From an uncultured Draconibacterium sp. (GTDB taxonomy: Bacteria > Bacteroidota > Bacteroidia > Bacteroidales > Prolixibacteraceae): a stretch of 57,625 nucleotides of DNA. Under the pieces are notes generated by a model. It did no database searches, was not told the DNA's origin, and saw only the letters and a list, made by a program, of their open reading frames with translations. The DNA is taken from NCBI GenBank assembly GCA_947492175.1, contig CANLMQ010000037.1:1-57625 (forward strand), written 5' to 3'. This document shows positions 27,525-36,729 of the stretch, one piece after another (the first letter of the stretch is position 1; each line of letters opens with the position of its first letter). The position numbers and the translations under genes were made by a program.

Positions 27525-28217
27525 ATGCAATTTGAAACCAAACTGGTTCATGGTACTTTAATCCGGCGGTACAAACGCTTTCTAGCCGATGTAATACTTG
27601 ATGATGGCACCGAGGTTACAGCACATTGTACCAATTCCGGATCGATGAAAAGTTGTCTGGAAAATGGGGCAGAGGTATATTTAACGCCGGTAAATGATCC
27701 GAAGCGTAAAACAAAGTTTACCTGGGAGATGATAAAAATTAACGGCGACTGGGTAGGAATAAATACCAGTATTCCGAATAAACTGGCATACGAAACTATT
27801 TTAGCCGGGCTAATCCCCGAATTGCAAGGTTATACAACGGTAAAACGTGAAGTGACGTATGGCGATTCGCGCTTTGATATTTATGCAGAGAATAAAAACG
27901 AAAAATGTTTTATTGAGGTTAAAAATGTATCGATGAAAGAGGGAAAATATGCTTTATTTCCGGATGCAGTTACTACACGTGGGCAAAAACATTTAAAAAC
28001 CTTAATGCAGGTTAAAGCAGCCGGGATGCGTGCTGTTATGCTGTACATTATTCAGCGTTGTGATGTTGAGATTTTTGCTCCGGCAAAAGAAATTGATCCA
28101 AAGTATGCACTAGCCTTAAAAGAAGCATACAAAGCCGGAGTGGAAATAATTCCAATGCAGGCAAAAGTCACACCTCAATCAATAGATCTTATTCGAAAGT
28201 TACCGTTTGAAATCTGA
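27525..28217 (+). CDS. sfsA: SfsA-family DNA/RNA nuclease
   Basis: 230 residues, the usual length. Recognised by the N-terminal OB-like part (RRYKRFLADVILDDGTEVTAHCTNSGSM) and the nuclease-like part (GDSRFDIYAENKNEKCFIEVKNVSM, with the acidic/lysine residues of a PD-(D/E)XK fold, then PDAVTTRGQKHLKTL). First described in E. coli as a sugar-fermentation stimulation protein; its cellular role remains poorly defined. Probably co-transcribed with tsaD. A terminator follows at 28226-28268. Confidence 0.93.
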   Translation: MQFETKLVHGTLIRRYKRFLADVILDDGTEVTAHCTNSGSMKSCLENGAEVYLTPVNDPKRKTKFTWEMIKINGDWVGINTSIPNKLAYETILAGLIPELQGYTTVKREVTYGDSRFDIYAENKNEKCFIEVKNVSMKEGKYALFPDAVTTRGQKHLKTLMQVKAAGMRAVMLYIIQRCDVEIFAPAKEIDPKYALALKEAYKAGVEIIPMQAKVTPQSIDLIRKLPFEI

Positions 28218-28225
28218 TTTGTTAC

Positions 28226-28268
28226 AAAAAAGCTGAAATATAGTAATAAACCATACTTCAGCTTTTTT
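28226..28268. terminator. Bidirectional terminator between sfsA and the DUF4251 gene
   Basis: AAAAAGCTGAA (to 28237) pairs with TTCAGCTTTTT (from 28257), followed by T-run on both strands; the genes converge. Confidence 0.85.
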
Positions 28269-28286
28269 CTATCTTATCAAGAGAAG

Positions 28287-28808
28287 TTATTTCTTTTCTT
28301 TTTCTTCCACAGGAACCAGGTTGCCATAATACGATATATATTGGCGGTTGGTACTGTTCACACTCAAACTGGTCGATCCGTTAGAAGAAATAGTAAAAGT
28401 ATATTCAAGATTATCGTTCTTGTTCTGTGTCTTAAATTTAATTATATAACTCCCTTTTTTTCCGTTTTTTGTCGTGTAGCTTTCAACTGGTGCCTTGAAA
28501 ATCATCGGGGAGTTAGTACTTCCGTAATCAGCAGTATGTGCAACACCAAAGTAAGGAAGATATGAATCTACCATTTCATCTTTTACCACTACATTGTATG
28601 GAGTTGTTAAAGTTCTGCTTCTGCCTCTGGCCGGTAACATTTGTGTTGCATCAAATTGCCAGGTTTCTGCTTCAATCAGATTTTTAGTTTGTTCCACTAA
28701 TTTAGTTTCTCTTTCGGCTCGCTTCTCTTTTTTCGATTTTTTAGTTTCCTGTGCACTCAGTGCAACAACCGAAAACATTAACAGGGTAATTAGCACTATA
28801 TTTTTCAT
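28287..28808 (-). CDS. DUF4251-family periplasmic protein
   Basis: 173 residues. Signal peptide at 1-19 (cut near ALSAQ), then a basic stretch (KKSKKEKRAERE) and the DUF4251 domain (about 38-165; AETWQFDATQMLPARGRSRTLTTPYNVVVKDEMVDSYLPYFG, YGSTNSPMIF, YIIKF...FTISSNGSTSLSVNSTNRQYISYYG). Such short beta-rich proteins are common in Bacteroidota; no function is known to me. Single gene, convergent with sfsA. Confidence 0.85.
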   Translation of the reverse strand: MKNIVLITLLMFSVVALSAQETKKSKKEKRAERETKLVEQTKNLIEAETWQFDATQMLPARGRSRTLTTPYNVVVKDEMVDSYLPYFGVAHTADYGSTNSPMIFKAPVESYTTKNGKKGSYIIKFKTQNKNDNLEYTFTISSNGSTSLSVNSTNRQYISYYGNLVPVEEKEKK

Positions 28809-28962
28809 AACCTTTACTTTTATTTTAAACTAATTTACAAAAAAAAATAGATGAAGTTTTAAAAACAGTTAAACCATTTGTCGTCAATCAATAAGCATTC
28901 CAAAAAATAGAAAAAGGGATGCATTTTGCACCCCTTTTAGTTAAATACTGTTAATGTCAGAT

Positions 28963-30549
28963 TTATTTTTTATGATCTCTGTAATTTATCCCAAATTTAT
29001 TTAAACGTTTATAATCAACTTCCAGTCTATTTTCAAAATCTGAAAAATCTTTAATGTTTTTGGGTGTCCAGGCTACTTCTGCTTCGGCTTGCAATCGCGG
29101 CAAAAGCATGTATTCTACTTTTTTAGTTGTAGGAATATATTCAGTCCACAGATTGGTCTGAACTCCTAATATATATTCAGCTTCTTCTTTGTTAAGCTCT
29201 TCAGGAACAGGTTCGTAGCTGTATACTTTTTCAACAGTTAAAAATCCTCCAATTGCAAGAGGCTCATTCTCCTGGTCTTTCGATTGATAATGATCGATGT
29301 ACATGTGTGAATTCGGACTCATAACCACATGGTGTTTTTGGCGGGCAGCTTCAATGCCTCCTTTTGTTCCACGCCAGCTCATTACTGCAGCTTCCGGAGC
29401 GAGGCCTCCTTCAAGAATTTCATCCCAACCGATCAGTTTTCTTCCTTTCGAAGTCAGGTACTTATCCATTCGGGTTATAAACCAGCTTTGTAACTCATGT
29501 TCGTTTTTTAAGTTGTTATCTTTTATTCGTTTTTGGCAGGCAGCACATTCTTTCCATGCATCTTTCGGACACTCGTCACCTCCAATATGAATATATTCCG
29601 AAGGAAATATGTCCATTACTTCATCCAGAATATTCTGTAAAAACTCGAAAGTCTCTTCTTTTCCGGCACAATACACATCTTTATGTACTCCCCAAATTCC
29701 CTGTACTTTGTATGGACCACCGGTACAGCCCAGGTTTGAATAAGCCGCCAGTGCTGCCGAGGAGTGACCGGGCATTTCAATCTCAGGAACTACAGTAATG
29801 TATCTTTCTGCTGCATAGCGAACAATTTCCCTGCACTGGTCTTGCGTGTAAAATCCTCCGTAACCAATACCATCCATACCTTTCCCGCTATTATAATGCC
29901 CAACCATTGTTTCGTCGCGCCAGTGCGAAATCTCTGTAAGTAGCGGATATTTCTTTATTTCAATACGCCATCCCTGGTCTTCAGTTAAGTGCCAGTGAAA
30001 AGTATTTATTTTATACATCGCTAAAATATCGATGTATTTTTTTATAAAACTTACAGGGAAAAAGTGACGGGCAACATCCAACATGTTTCCTCTCCATGCA
30101 AATCGAGGCTGATCTTTTATGTCGACACAGGGAATATTAAGCGAAATGTTGGTAGCTTCAACCGGCAGCAATTGTTTTAACGACTGCATGCCGTAAAATA
30201 AACCATTTGGTGCTGAAGCAGTTATAACAACCGTGTTTTTGTCAACTTTAAGCAGGTATCCCTCTTCGCCTAAATTTAAACGGTTTATTATTTTAAAACT
30301 GATTTTGTTTCCGGTGCCCTGATCAGAAACGGTTATTCCATATGCCTGGTTTAAATACTCCCGAAAAAATCCGGCGATTCTGGCGACATCATCATTTTCT
30401 GAATTAAAGTCAATAACGCAATCACTGTTAAGAACAAAATTACCTGATTTAACAGATACTTCCGCAGGTTTGGGAATAATAGGTATTTCTTGTGCTATTA
30501 CCGAGGTAACAAAAAATTGTAGAAATAAGAGATAAAAAAATTGTTTCAT
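28963..30549 (-). CDS. Beta-N-acetylhexosaminidase, glycoside hydrolase family 20
   Basis: 528 residues. Signal peptide (about 1-20, TSVIAQ), N-terminal GH20b-type alpha/beta domain (about 22-145), then the GH20 barrel (about 146-500). It removes terminal GlcNAc or GalNAc from glycans by substrate-assisted catalysis. The catalytic pair D325-E326 is in HIGGDECPKDAW; FHWHLTEDQGWRIEIKKYP and PEIEMPGHSSAALAAYS are further family blocks. Probably periplasmic or outer-membrane associated. No neighbouring transporter, so not an obvious polysaccharide utilisation locus. Confidence 0.94.
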   Translation of the reverse strand: MKQFFYLLFLQFFVTSVIAQEIPIIPKPAEVSVKSGNFVLNSDCVIDFNSENDDVARIAGFFREYLNQAYGITVSDQGTGNKISFKIINRLNLGEEGYLLKVDKNTVVITASAPNGLFYGMQSLKQLLPVEATNISLNIPCVDIKDQPRFAWRGNMLDVARHFFPVSFIKKYIDILAMYKINTFHWHLTEDQGWRIEIKKYPLLTEISHWRDETMVGHYNSGKGMDGIGYGGFYTQDQCREIVRYAAERYITVVPEIEMPGHSSAALAAYSNLGCTGGPYKVQGIWGVHKDVYCAGKEETFEFLQNILDEVMDIFPSEYIHIGGDECPKDAWKECAACQKRIKDNNLKNEHELQSWFITRMDKYLTSKGRKLIGWDEILEGGLAPEAAVMSWRGTKGGIEAARQKHHVVMSPNSHMYIDHYQSKDQENEPLAIGGFLTVEKVYSYEPVPEELNKEEAEYILGVQTNLWTEYIPTTKKVEYMLLPRLQAEAEVAWTPKNIKDFSDFENRLEVDYKRLNKFGINYRDHKK

Positions 30550-30651
30550 TTTAATAGTTTTGATGTTTTAACTTAACCTTGTAAAGGTAATGCTTTTGTA
30601 AAATATTAAGAATAGAGTAGTGCGATTTGAAATAATTAATAGTTTTCATCT

Positions 30652-31311
30652 ATGACAGAAATTGAAATAGCATCAAATCTTTCCGCCCTCATACCAACCT
30701 TAAAACTATCATGTATTGAGTCAACAGTTAAAACCGAAGAAATAAATGAGCAACTTTGGGATAAAATCAGTGAGAAGATAACCGAAATAAATACCAATTT
30801 GCAGGTTGACGAAATTAGCAAACTACCTGCAATTGCTGCATCGCGAAAAGGTTACAAGGTATGTGGGAAAGATCCGGCACGTTACCGGTTGTCGGCCGAA
30901 GCACTTTTGCGGCGCGTATTAAAGCGAAAGAAAATATACCAGGTAAACAATGTAGTTGATCTGTTAAATCTGGTTTCTATATCGACAGGATTTTCGATTG
31001 GCGGATACGATGCCGAAAAAATTAACGGCAATGTAGAATTTGGAATTGGTAAGAAGCAGGAGCCCTATGAAGGAATTGGGAGGGGGGAACTAAACATTGA
31101 ATTTATGCCGGTTTTTAGAGATCAAACCGGTGCTTTTGGAACTCCTACCAGCGACTCTGTGCGAACCTGCGTGACTGCAGAAACCAAACGTTTTTTAATG
31201 ATAATTATTGATTATGGAACGACTTCGTTAAATTTGGCCACTCAAATGGCAGTCGATTTACTGAAAGAATACGCAGGTGCCACAGATATTGAATTAAAAA
31301 ATATTAATTAA
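30652..31311 (+). CDS. Stand-alone B3/B4 (PheT-like) domain protein
   Basis: 219 residues. The core (about 60-205) resembles the B3/B4 domain of the phenylalanyl-tRNA synthetase beta chain: KVCGKDPARYRLSAEALLRRVLKRKKIYQVNNVVDLLNLVSISTGFSIGGYD, then GIGRGELNIEFMPVFRDQTGAFGTPTSDSVRTCVT. In PheT this region edits mischarged tRNA; stand-alone copies are widespread and may hydrolyse or bind aminoacyl groups, but this is unproven here. It is one base before the acyltransferase gene, so the two are co-transcribed. Confidence 0.85.
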   Translation: MTEIEIASNLSALIPTLKLSCIESTVKTEEINEQLWDKISEKITEINTNLQVDEISKLPAIAASRKGYKVCGKDPARYRLSAEALLRRVLKRKKIYQVNNVVDLLNLVSISTGFSIGGYDAEKINGNVEFGIGKKQEPYEGIGRGELNIEFMPVFRDQTGAFGTPTSDSVRTCVTAETKRFLMIIIDYGTTSLNLATQMAVDLLKEYAGATDIELKNIN

Positions 31312-31312
31312 A

Positions 31313-31864
31313 ATGAAGGGATTTTGTAAATTCTGGCTAAAAGTATTGGGATGGAAAGCAATTGGGAGTGTGGCTCCTGAAAATAAGTGTATTATTATTG
31401 GTGCTCCTCATACCAGTGCCTGGGATTTTGTTATATCCTGGTTATTTTATACTTCAATTGGTGGATTGGCTAATGTTCTTATAAAAAAGGAGTTTTTCTT
31501 TTGGCCGGTTGGCTATTTTGTAAAGAAAATGGGGGGCTTACCTATCGACCGATCCAAAGGAGCAAATGTTATTCGCCAAACTATTCAACTGATAAATGAG
31601 TCAGAAAAAATACATTTGGCTTTAACGCCCGAAGGAACCCGCGACTTTACGGTAAGATGGAAAGCCGGTTTTCATATAATTGCAAAAGAAACCGGAATAC
31701 CAGTGTATTTGGGCTACTTTGACTGGGGCAGAAAAGAAATTTCGATTGGCAATAAGTTTGAATTAACCGATAATGCCAACAATGACATAAACAGGATGAA
31801 AGATTTTTATCGCGAAAGAGGGATAAAAGGAAAATTTCCGGAACAATTTAGTACCGATTGTTAG
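31313..31864 (+). CDS. PlsC-like 1-acylglycerol-phosphate acyltransferase family protein
   Basis: 183 residues, short for the family. The acyltransferase signature HX4D is present (PHTSAWD), followed by GGLPIDRSK and TPEGTRDFTVRWKAGFHIIAKETGIPV. It should acylate a lysophospholipid or a related acceptor at the inner membrane. Only weakly hydrophobic segments are seen, so it is probably peripheral. Starts one base after the B3/B4 gene; convergent with the DUF5686 gene 37 bp away. Confidence 0.85.
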   Translation: MKGFCKFWLKVLGWKAIGSVAPENKCIIIGAPHTSAWDFVISWLFYTSIGGLANVLIKKEFFFWPVGYFVKKMGGLPIDRSKGANVIRQTIQLINESEKIHLALTPEGTRDFTVRWKAGFHIIAKETGIPVYLGYFDWGRKEISIGNKFELTDNANNDINRMKDFYRERGIKGKFPEQFSTDC

Positions 31865-31901
31865 CGCTTGCCAATAAAACAGAAAATTTCTGGAAACTTT
31901 A

Positions 31902-34574
31902 TTAGTCAAATACTGATATGGTGGCTTTCAGAGAAATATTTTCAAAATTTGCTCCTTTGAAACCTGCAAATACTCCGATATTTCCAACAAATAAAAGACT
32001 GTTTAAACTGTACCCGGCCTCCCAGTAATTTTCAAGAGCAGGAGTAGTCAGGTAATTAAAATGAAAGCTCTCGCTCCAGGTCTTTTTATTTATAAATGAG
32101 AAATAACGAAGTAAGAGGTACTCAGTTCTGATATCGGCTCCAACAGTCAAATAACTTTTATTGGCGCTAAACTGGTAATCGTTAAGCAACTGAAAAGTGT
32201 TGCTTAAAGATTTCATTTCAACCAGAATTTCTGATGTGTTAAAATGATTGTATTGCGAAAAATGTAATTGGTCGGCATTAAAATAATGTCCGGCGTTTAA
32301 GTACCAGTCTATTCCAACACTTGGCGAAATGTTTGCTTGTTGACGCCAGACAAAATCAATCTGGCTAAAATCGGACACTGAATTTAAAACACCTGGAATT
32401 CCTTGTTTAAAAGACAAATTGAAGGAGTAATAATCACTCATAAACAAGAATGGAGAAGAGGCCAACCAGGGTTTTCTTTGGCGTTTTCGGTAATGAAAGT
32501 CCAACTGGTAAGAAAAACTCTTTTGCCCGAGTAAAGCCGGATGTTTAATTACGAATCCTTTTGGGGTATTGGAAGAATACTCTTTGTTGTCCGACAGCTG
32601 GTAGGAGATGTTATTTTCAAGCTGATAAAATTGATCGTATCCAACATCGGCTCCAATCGTAAAATTCTTATTGAAACGTTGCGTCGCATTAAAATTTATG
32701 AATTTTGTCTCGTACAATTTCATGTAGTTTTCGCCAAAAAACCACGAACTAACTGCATTAATCAGGGGTGTTATTCCATTTTTGTAGCCCTTAAAATCAT
32801 TACTCATTTTTCCGGCGTTGACACTAATGCGATTTCCTTTTCCCAACACATTTGTAAAATCGGAATTTATTTCTCCAAAAACAGCTTTACGATTAAATGC
32901 ATAGCCGATTTTTGAGGTAACAGAAATGTATTTGTTCTTTTCAAGCAGATAGCGAAAACGAAATGTTTGTTTGTATTTATAGCCGTCAACCGTATTAAAA
33001 TCGAAGTTTTCAACGGTAAGAAGTCCGTCGTAGCCTAAACGAATTAGCGAATCTTTAAGTAAATCGGAAACACCAAAACCAAATTTATTCCAGTTCGATT
33101 TTTTTCTGATTTTTTTTTCGTCTTCTGACAATGAGTCTTTCGAAGCAGTTTCCAGATGAATAATAGAATCGGCCATCTCATAACTCCTGATTTCAGCGGG
33201 AGTCAAAGGAATAAGCCGTACTGTATCCCACTCAATATTTGTAATTAACGAGTCTTTTTCGTCCTTTATATTATATGTGTCGTAGCCTTGTTCTATAATA
33301 GTAGAATCCTGGTACTGTTCTTTTAAAATTTTTCTGTTAAGGCGCGAAACTTTTCTAACATCTTTGTTCGACAGGTCTGCTTTTGATTGGATTAACTCAA
33401 CTTCATTGGTAAGTGTAAGTTCTTTAACGCTTTTTTGCCGTACCTTTTTCGCTTCTTTTACAACATTCTCCGATGTAATTTCCTGTTCCGCATCTTCGAA
33501 ATAATTATCCTCAATTGAGTGGTATTTAACAGAAGCTCCGTAATAAAATGTACCTCGTAATCCAAGCATCGAAACGTTACCGCTAATATTGTAAGTCACC
33601 GGAAGCCAGTTACCTGCGCCCAAATGCTGAAACTGTTGTTTTACCCGCAGATTAAAAAACTCAAAGCTCGATTTAAAATCCATGTTGTAAACACACCACA
33701 GTTTATCTACAATATAAATATATCCGTCAACCAATTCGTCGCTTTGTCTTTTGGGTATCACTCTTATTTTAAATACGTCAGAACCGTCAACTGTAATGTA
33801 ACCTTCGTACTGAAAGTTATAATGTTTTAATGCCATCGACGAAAGCGGCGAAATTGTCTGAAACGGACGTTCTTCGTAAATGCTGGTGGTAATTAATCCC
33901 ATCACCGGGGGCTCGTCGAAACCTACAAGCGATGTCTTTTTACTAATTACTTTCTGATCGTATTTATTGGGATAGTCGTACGAAATTTTGTTTTGAGATT
34001 CAATAACATAAGTAACATTCTCTTTAAAATAGTCCTTTAACTTTTTACCATCATCCATGGTAATTTTGTTTTTATACAGATTGGGGATATTCGAAAATGC
34101 GAAATTGCTTTTTATATATAAATCGGCCGTATAATGTTTAATTTTCTTTCTGTAGAACGGCGCTTTTGCCATTGCTTTTCGCATAATTAAATACGCCGGA
34201 TCTTCTTTGCCCGGAAAAACCTTCACTTCTTTAATCTCAAATGCCTGTATCTTTAATATTATTGGTAAAAACAAACTGTCGGTTTTCAGGCTAATTATCT
34301 TGTTTTGCTGATGATAGCCCATTGAGCGAATGGTTAAACTATAAGTTCCTTTAGGAAGTTTAAGCTGAAATAAACCATCGATATTTGAAGTGGTGCCTTC
34401 TTTTGTTTCCGAAACAAATATGGTAGCATAAGGGACGGGATGATTTTCTTCGTCTGTAATAATTCCTGAGATCGTTTGGGACTGGCTATATAAAGCAACA
34501 ATGCAAAAACAGAAAAAAAGCAGTAGTTTATAAAATACTTTATTTCCGACAAAAGTACTTGTTTTAGTTAACAT
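31902..34574 (-). CDS. DUF5686 outer-membrane protein with carboxypeptidase-regulatory-like domain
   Basis: About 890 residues from the ATG at 34574, which places a signal peptide (LLLFFCFCIVALYSQSQ) at the N-terminus; a start 63 bp upstream would bury it. A CarboxypepD_reg-like beta domain follows (ISGIITDEENHPVPYATIFV...LKLPKGTYSLTIRSMGY), then a long DUF5686 region with many alternating beta strands, probably an outer-membrane barrel. It resembles TonB-dependent receptor relatives but lacks a plug domain. Role unknown. Ends 37 bp from the convergent acyltransferase gene. Confidence 0.88.
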   Translation of the reverse strand: MLTKTSTFVGNKVFYKLLLFFCFCIVALYSQSQTISGIITDEENHPVPYATIFVSETKEGTTSNIDGLFQLKLPKGTYSLTIRSMGYHQQNKIISLKTDSLFLPIILKIQAFEIKEVKVFPGKEDPAYLIMRKAMAKAPFYRKKIKHYTADLYIKSNFAFSNIPNLYKNKITMDDGKKLKDYFKENVTYVIESQNKISYDYPNKYDQKVISKKTSLVGFDEPPVMGLITTSIYEERPFQTISPLSSMALKHYNFQYEGYITVDGSDVFKIRVIPKRQSDELVDGYIYIVDKLWCVYNMDFKSSFEFFNLRVKQQFQHLGAGNWLPVTYNISGNVSMLGLRGTFYYGASVKYHSIEDNYFEDAEQEITSENVVKEAKKVRQKSVKELTLTNEVELIQSKADLSNKDVRKVSRLNRKILKEQYQDSTIIEQGYDTYNIKDEKDSLITNIEWDTVRLIPLTPAEIRSYEMADSIIHLETASKDSLSEDEKKIRKKSNWNKFGFGVSDLLKDSLIRLGYDGLLTVENFDFNTVDGYKYKQTFRFRYLLEKNKYISVTSKIGYAFNRKAVFGEINSDFTNVLGKGNRISVNAGKMSNDFKGYKNGITPLINAVSSWFFGENYMKLYETKFINFNATQRFNKNFTIGADVGYDQFYQLENNISYQLSDNKEYSSNTPKGFVIKHPALLGQKSFSYQLDFHYRKRQRKPWLASSPFLFMSDYYSFNLSFKQGIPGVLNSVSDFSQIDFVWRQQANISPSVGIDWYLNAGHYFNADQLHFSQYNHFNTSEILVEMKSLSNTFQLLNDYQFSANKSYLTVGADIRTEYLLLRYFSFINKKTWSESFHFNYLTTPALENYWEAGYSLNSLLFVGNIGVFAGFKGANFENISLKATISVFD

Positions 34575-34799
34575 GGCATTTTTTAGTTTTCTGATTTGCA
34601 AGTAACGGAAAATTGCGACCATGTAAAAGAAAATCATATAAAAAAATATGAAAGCTGAAAAGTGGTATCTGTTTAAGGTATAGGATTTCTACTCTCTGTT
34701 TAGTCGCAGAAAATGTTACTTATTCAAAGCAAAAAATGAAGAATTGCTGAACAACATCTTTTTTTCATGAAGAATTGTATTTATTTTTACAGCACAGTA

Positions 34800-34821
34800 C
34801 AGGACAGCATAGTTTGTCCTG
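34800..34821. promoter_or_regulatory. Dyad operator candidate upstream of fucI
   Basis: CAGGACA (34800-34806) and TGTCCTG (34815-34821) form a perfect 7-bp inverted repeat with an 8-bp centre, 47 bp before the fucI start. GTAC occurs just outside each arm (34797-34800 and 34828-34831). A GntR-type regulator, encoded three genes downstream, is the natural candidate to bind here; that is inference. Confidence 0.5.
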
Positions 34822-34867
34822 GAGTTTGTACTTAATTAATAAACATTCATATTTAATCAATTAAAAA

Positions 34868-36649
34868 ATGGCTAACAGATTAATAGGAAGACTTCCTAAA
34901 GTTGGAATCCGCCCCGTAATAGACGGGCGCGAAAGAGGTGTGCGCGAATCGCTTGAGGTGCAAACCATGAATATGGCAAAAAATGCAGCAAAATTAATTG
35001 AAGAGAATTTGCGTTTCCCAAGTGGTGAAAAAGTGGAGTGTGTTATTGCCGACACTACTATTGGCGGAGTTGCCCAGGCCGCAGCTTGTGCAGATAAGTT
35101 TGAACAAGAAGGAGTTGGCGTTTCGTTAACTGTAACTCCCTGCTGGTGCTATGGTACCGAAGTTATGGATTCTACTCCGGTAATTCCTAAAGCTGTTTGG
35201 GGATTTAACGGAACAGAACGCCCCGGTGCTGTATATTTAGCAGCAGCACTGGCTGGTTATGCGCAAAAAGGATTACCTGCTTTTGGTATTTATGGCCGCG
35301 ATGTGCAAGATGCCGGCGATGAAACTATTCCGGAAGATGTACAGGAAAAAATTCTCCGTTTTGTAAAAGCAGCATTGGCTGCAGCTCAAATGAAAGGGAA
35401 GTCTTACTTGTCGTTGGGTTATACATCTATGGGTATTGCAGGTTCTATGGTAAATCCCGATTTCTTCCAGGAATATTTGGGAATGCGTACCGAATTTGTT
35501 GATATGGTAGAAGTAAAACGTCGTTTAGACGAGGAAATTTATGATAAAGATGAATACGAAAAAGCTCTGGCCTGGACAAAAGCCAATATAACCGAAGGTG
35601 ACGATTATAATGCACCTGAAGCGCAATCTGATCGCGAAAGAAAAGATTGGGAATGGACTGTTGTTGTAAAAATGACCTTAATCATGCGCGATCTGATGAT
35701 TGGTAATCCAAAACTAAGAGAAGCTGGTTTTGGAGAGGAAGCAAACGGGCATAACGCAATTGCCGGTGGTTTCCAGGGACAACGTCAGTGGACAGATTAC
35801 TACCCGAACGGCGATTTTTCTGAAACAATTTTAAATACTTCGTTCGATTGGAACGGAATTCGCCAGGCATTTGTTTTTGCAACCGAAAACGACAGCCTGA
35901 ATGCAGTACCAATGTTATTTGGTCACCTGCTTAGCAATACTGCACAAATTTTCTCTGATGTACGTACTTATTGGAGTCCGGAATCGGTTAAACGTGTTAC
36001 AGGAAAAGAATTAAGTGGAAAAGCAAAAGACGGAATTATACACTTGATTAATTCGGGTTCTACAACCATGGATGCTACTGCACAGCAAAAAGATGCCAAT
36101 GGCAATCCGGTAATGAAACCTTATTGGGATGTAACAGAACAAGACGTAAAAGCTTGTTTGGAGAATACCCATTTCTGCCCGGGAGATAAAGGATATTTCC
36201 GTGGTGGTGGTTTCTCTAGTCAGTTTAAAACTGCCGGCGAAATGCCTGTTACTATGAGTCGTGTAAACCTGGTTAAAGGTCTGGGACCTGTTCTTCAAAT
36301 TGCAGAAGGCTATACAGTAGAACTGGAGGATGATGTACATGCAATTCTTGACGAGCGTACCAATCCAACCTGGCCAACAACCTGGTTTGTACCAAAATTA
36401 ACCGGAGCAGGAGCGTTTAAAGATGTATATTCGGTAATGGCCAACTGGGGGGCTAACCATGGTGCCATCTCTTACGGTCATATTGGTGCCGACTTAATTA
36501 CACTTGCTTCTATTTTACGTATTCCGGTATGTATGCACAATGTGAACGAGGATAAAATTTTCCGCCCAAGTGCATGGAATGCCTTTGGCGAAGATAAAGA
36601 AGGAGCAGATTATCGCGCATGCGAAAGTTTTGGTCCGTTATATAAATAG
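34868..36649 (+). CDS. fucI: L-fucose isomerase
   Basis: 593 residues, full length for FucI. Converts L-fucose to L-fuculose (also D-arabinose to D-ribulose) in the cytoplasm with Mn2+. Recognised throughout: RLPKVGIRPVIDGRERGVRESLE at the N-terminus, CVIADTTIGGVAQAAAC, VTPCWCYGTEVMD, FGIYGRDVQDAGDETIP, GYTSMGIAGSMV, MRTEFVDMVEV and GAISYGHIGADLITLASILRIPVCMHN near the C-terminus. It opens the fucose cluster; a terminator at 36662 partly separates it from the next gene. The usual kinase (fucK), aldolase (fucA) and permease (fucP) are not in this window. Confidence 0.97.
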   Translation: MANRLIGRLPKVGIRPVIDGRERGVRESLEVQTMNMAKNAAKLIEENLRFPSGEKVECVIADTTIGGVAQAAACADKFEQEGVGVSLTVTPCWCYGTEVMDSTPVIPKAVWGFNGTERPGAVYLAAALAGYAQKGLPAFGIYGRDVQDAGDETIPEDVQEKILRFVKAALAAAQMKGKSYLSLGYTSMGIAGSMVNPDFFQEYLGMRTEFVDMVEVKRRLDEEIYDKDEYEKALAWTKANITEGDDYNAPEAQSDRERKDWEWTVVVKMTLIMRDLMIGNPKLREAGFGEEANGHNAIAGGFQGQRQWTDYYPNGDFSETILNTSFDWNGIRQAFVFATENDSLNAVPMLFGHLLSNTAQIFSDVRTYWSPESVKRVTGKELSGKAKDGIIHLINSGSTTMDATAQQKDANGNPVMKPYWDVTEQDVKACLENTHFCPGDKGYFRGGGFSSQFKTAGEMPVTMSRVNLVKGLGPVLQIAEGYTVELEDDVHAILDERTNPTWPTTWFVPKLTGAGAFKDVYSVMANWGANHGAISYGHIGADLITLASILRIPVCMHNVNEDKIFRPSAWNAFGEDKEGADYRACESFGPLYK

Positions 36650-36661
36650 TTAGTTAGTTTT

Positions 36662-36697
36662 ACAGCGGTCGTCGTTATCCGGCGGTCGCTGTTTTTT
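36662..36697 (+). terminator. Terminator after fucI
   Basis: ACAGCGGTCG pairs with CGGTCGCTGT (two G-T wobbles) and is followed by TTTTTTA. It may reduce, rather than stop, read-through into the next genes. Confidence 0.75.
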
Positions 36698-36729
36698 ATG
36701 ATACTGTTAAAACAAAAAATTTTAATTGT

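Noticed and set aside
31880..31900. CAGAAA/TTTCTG palindrome between convergent genes as terminator
   Set aside because: One-base loop, weak A/T stem, no U-run.
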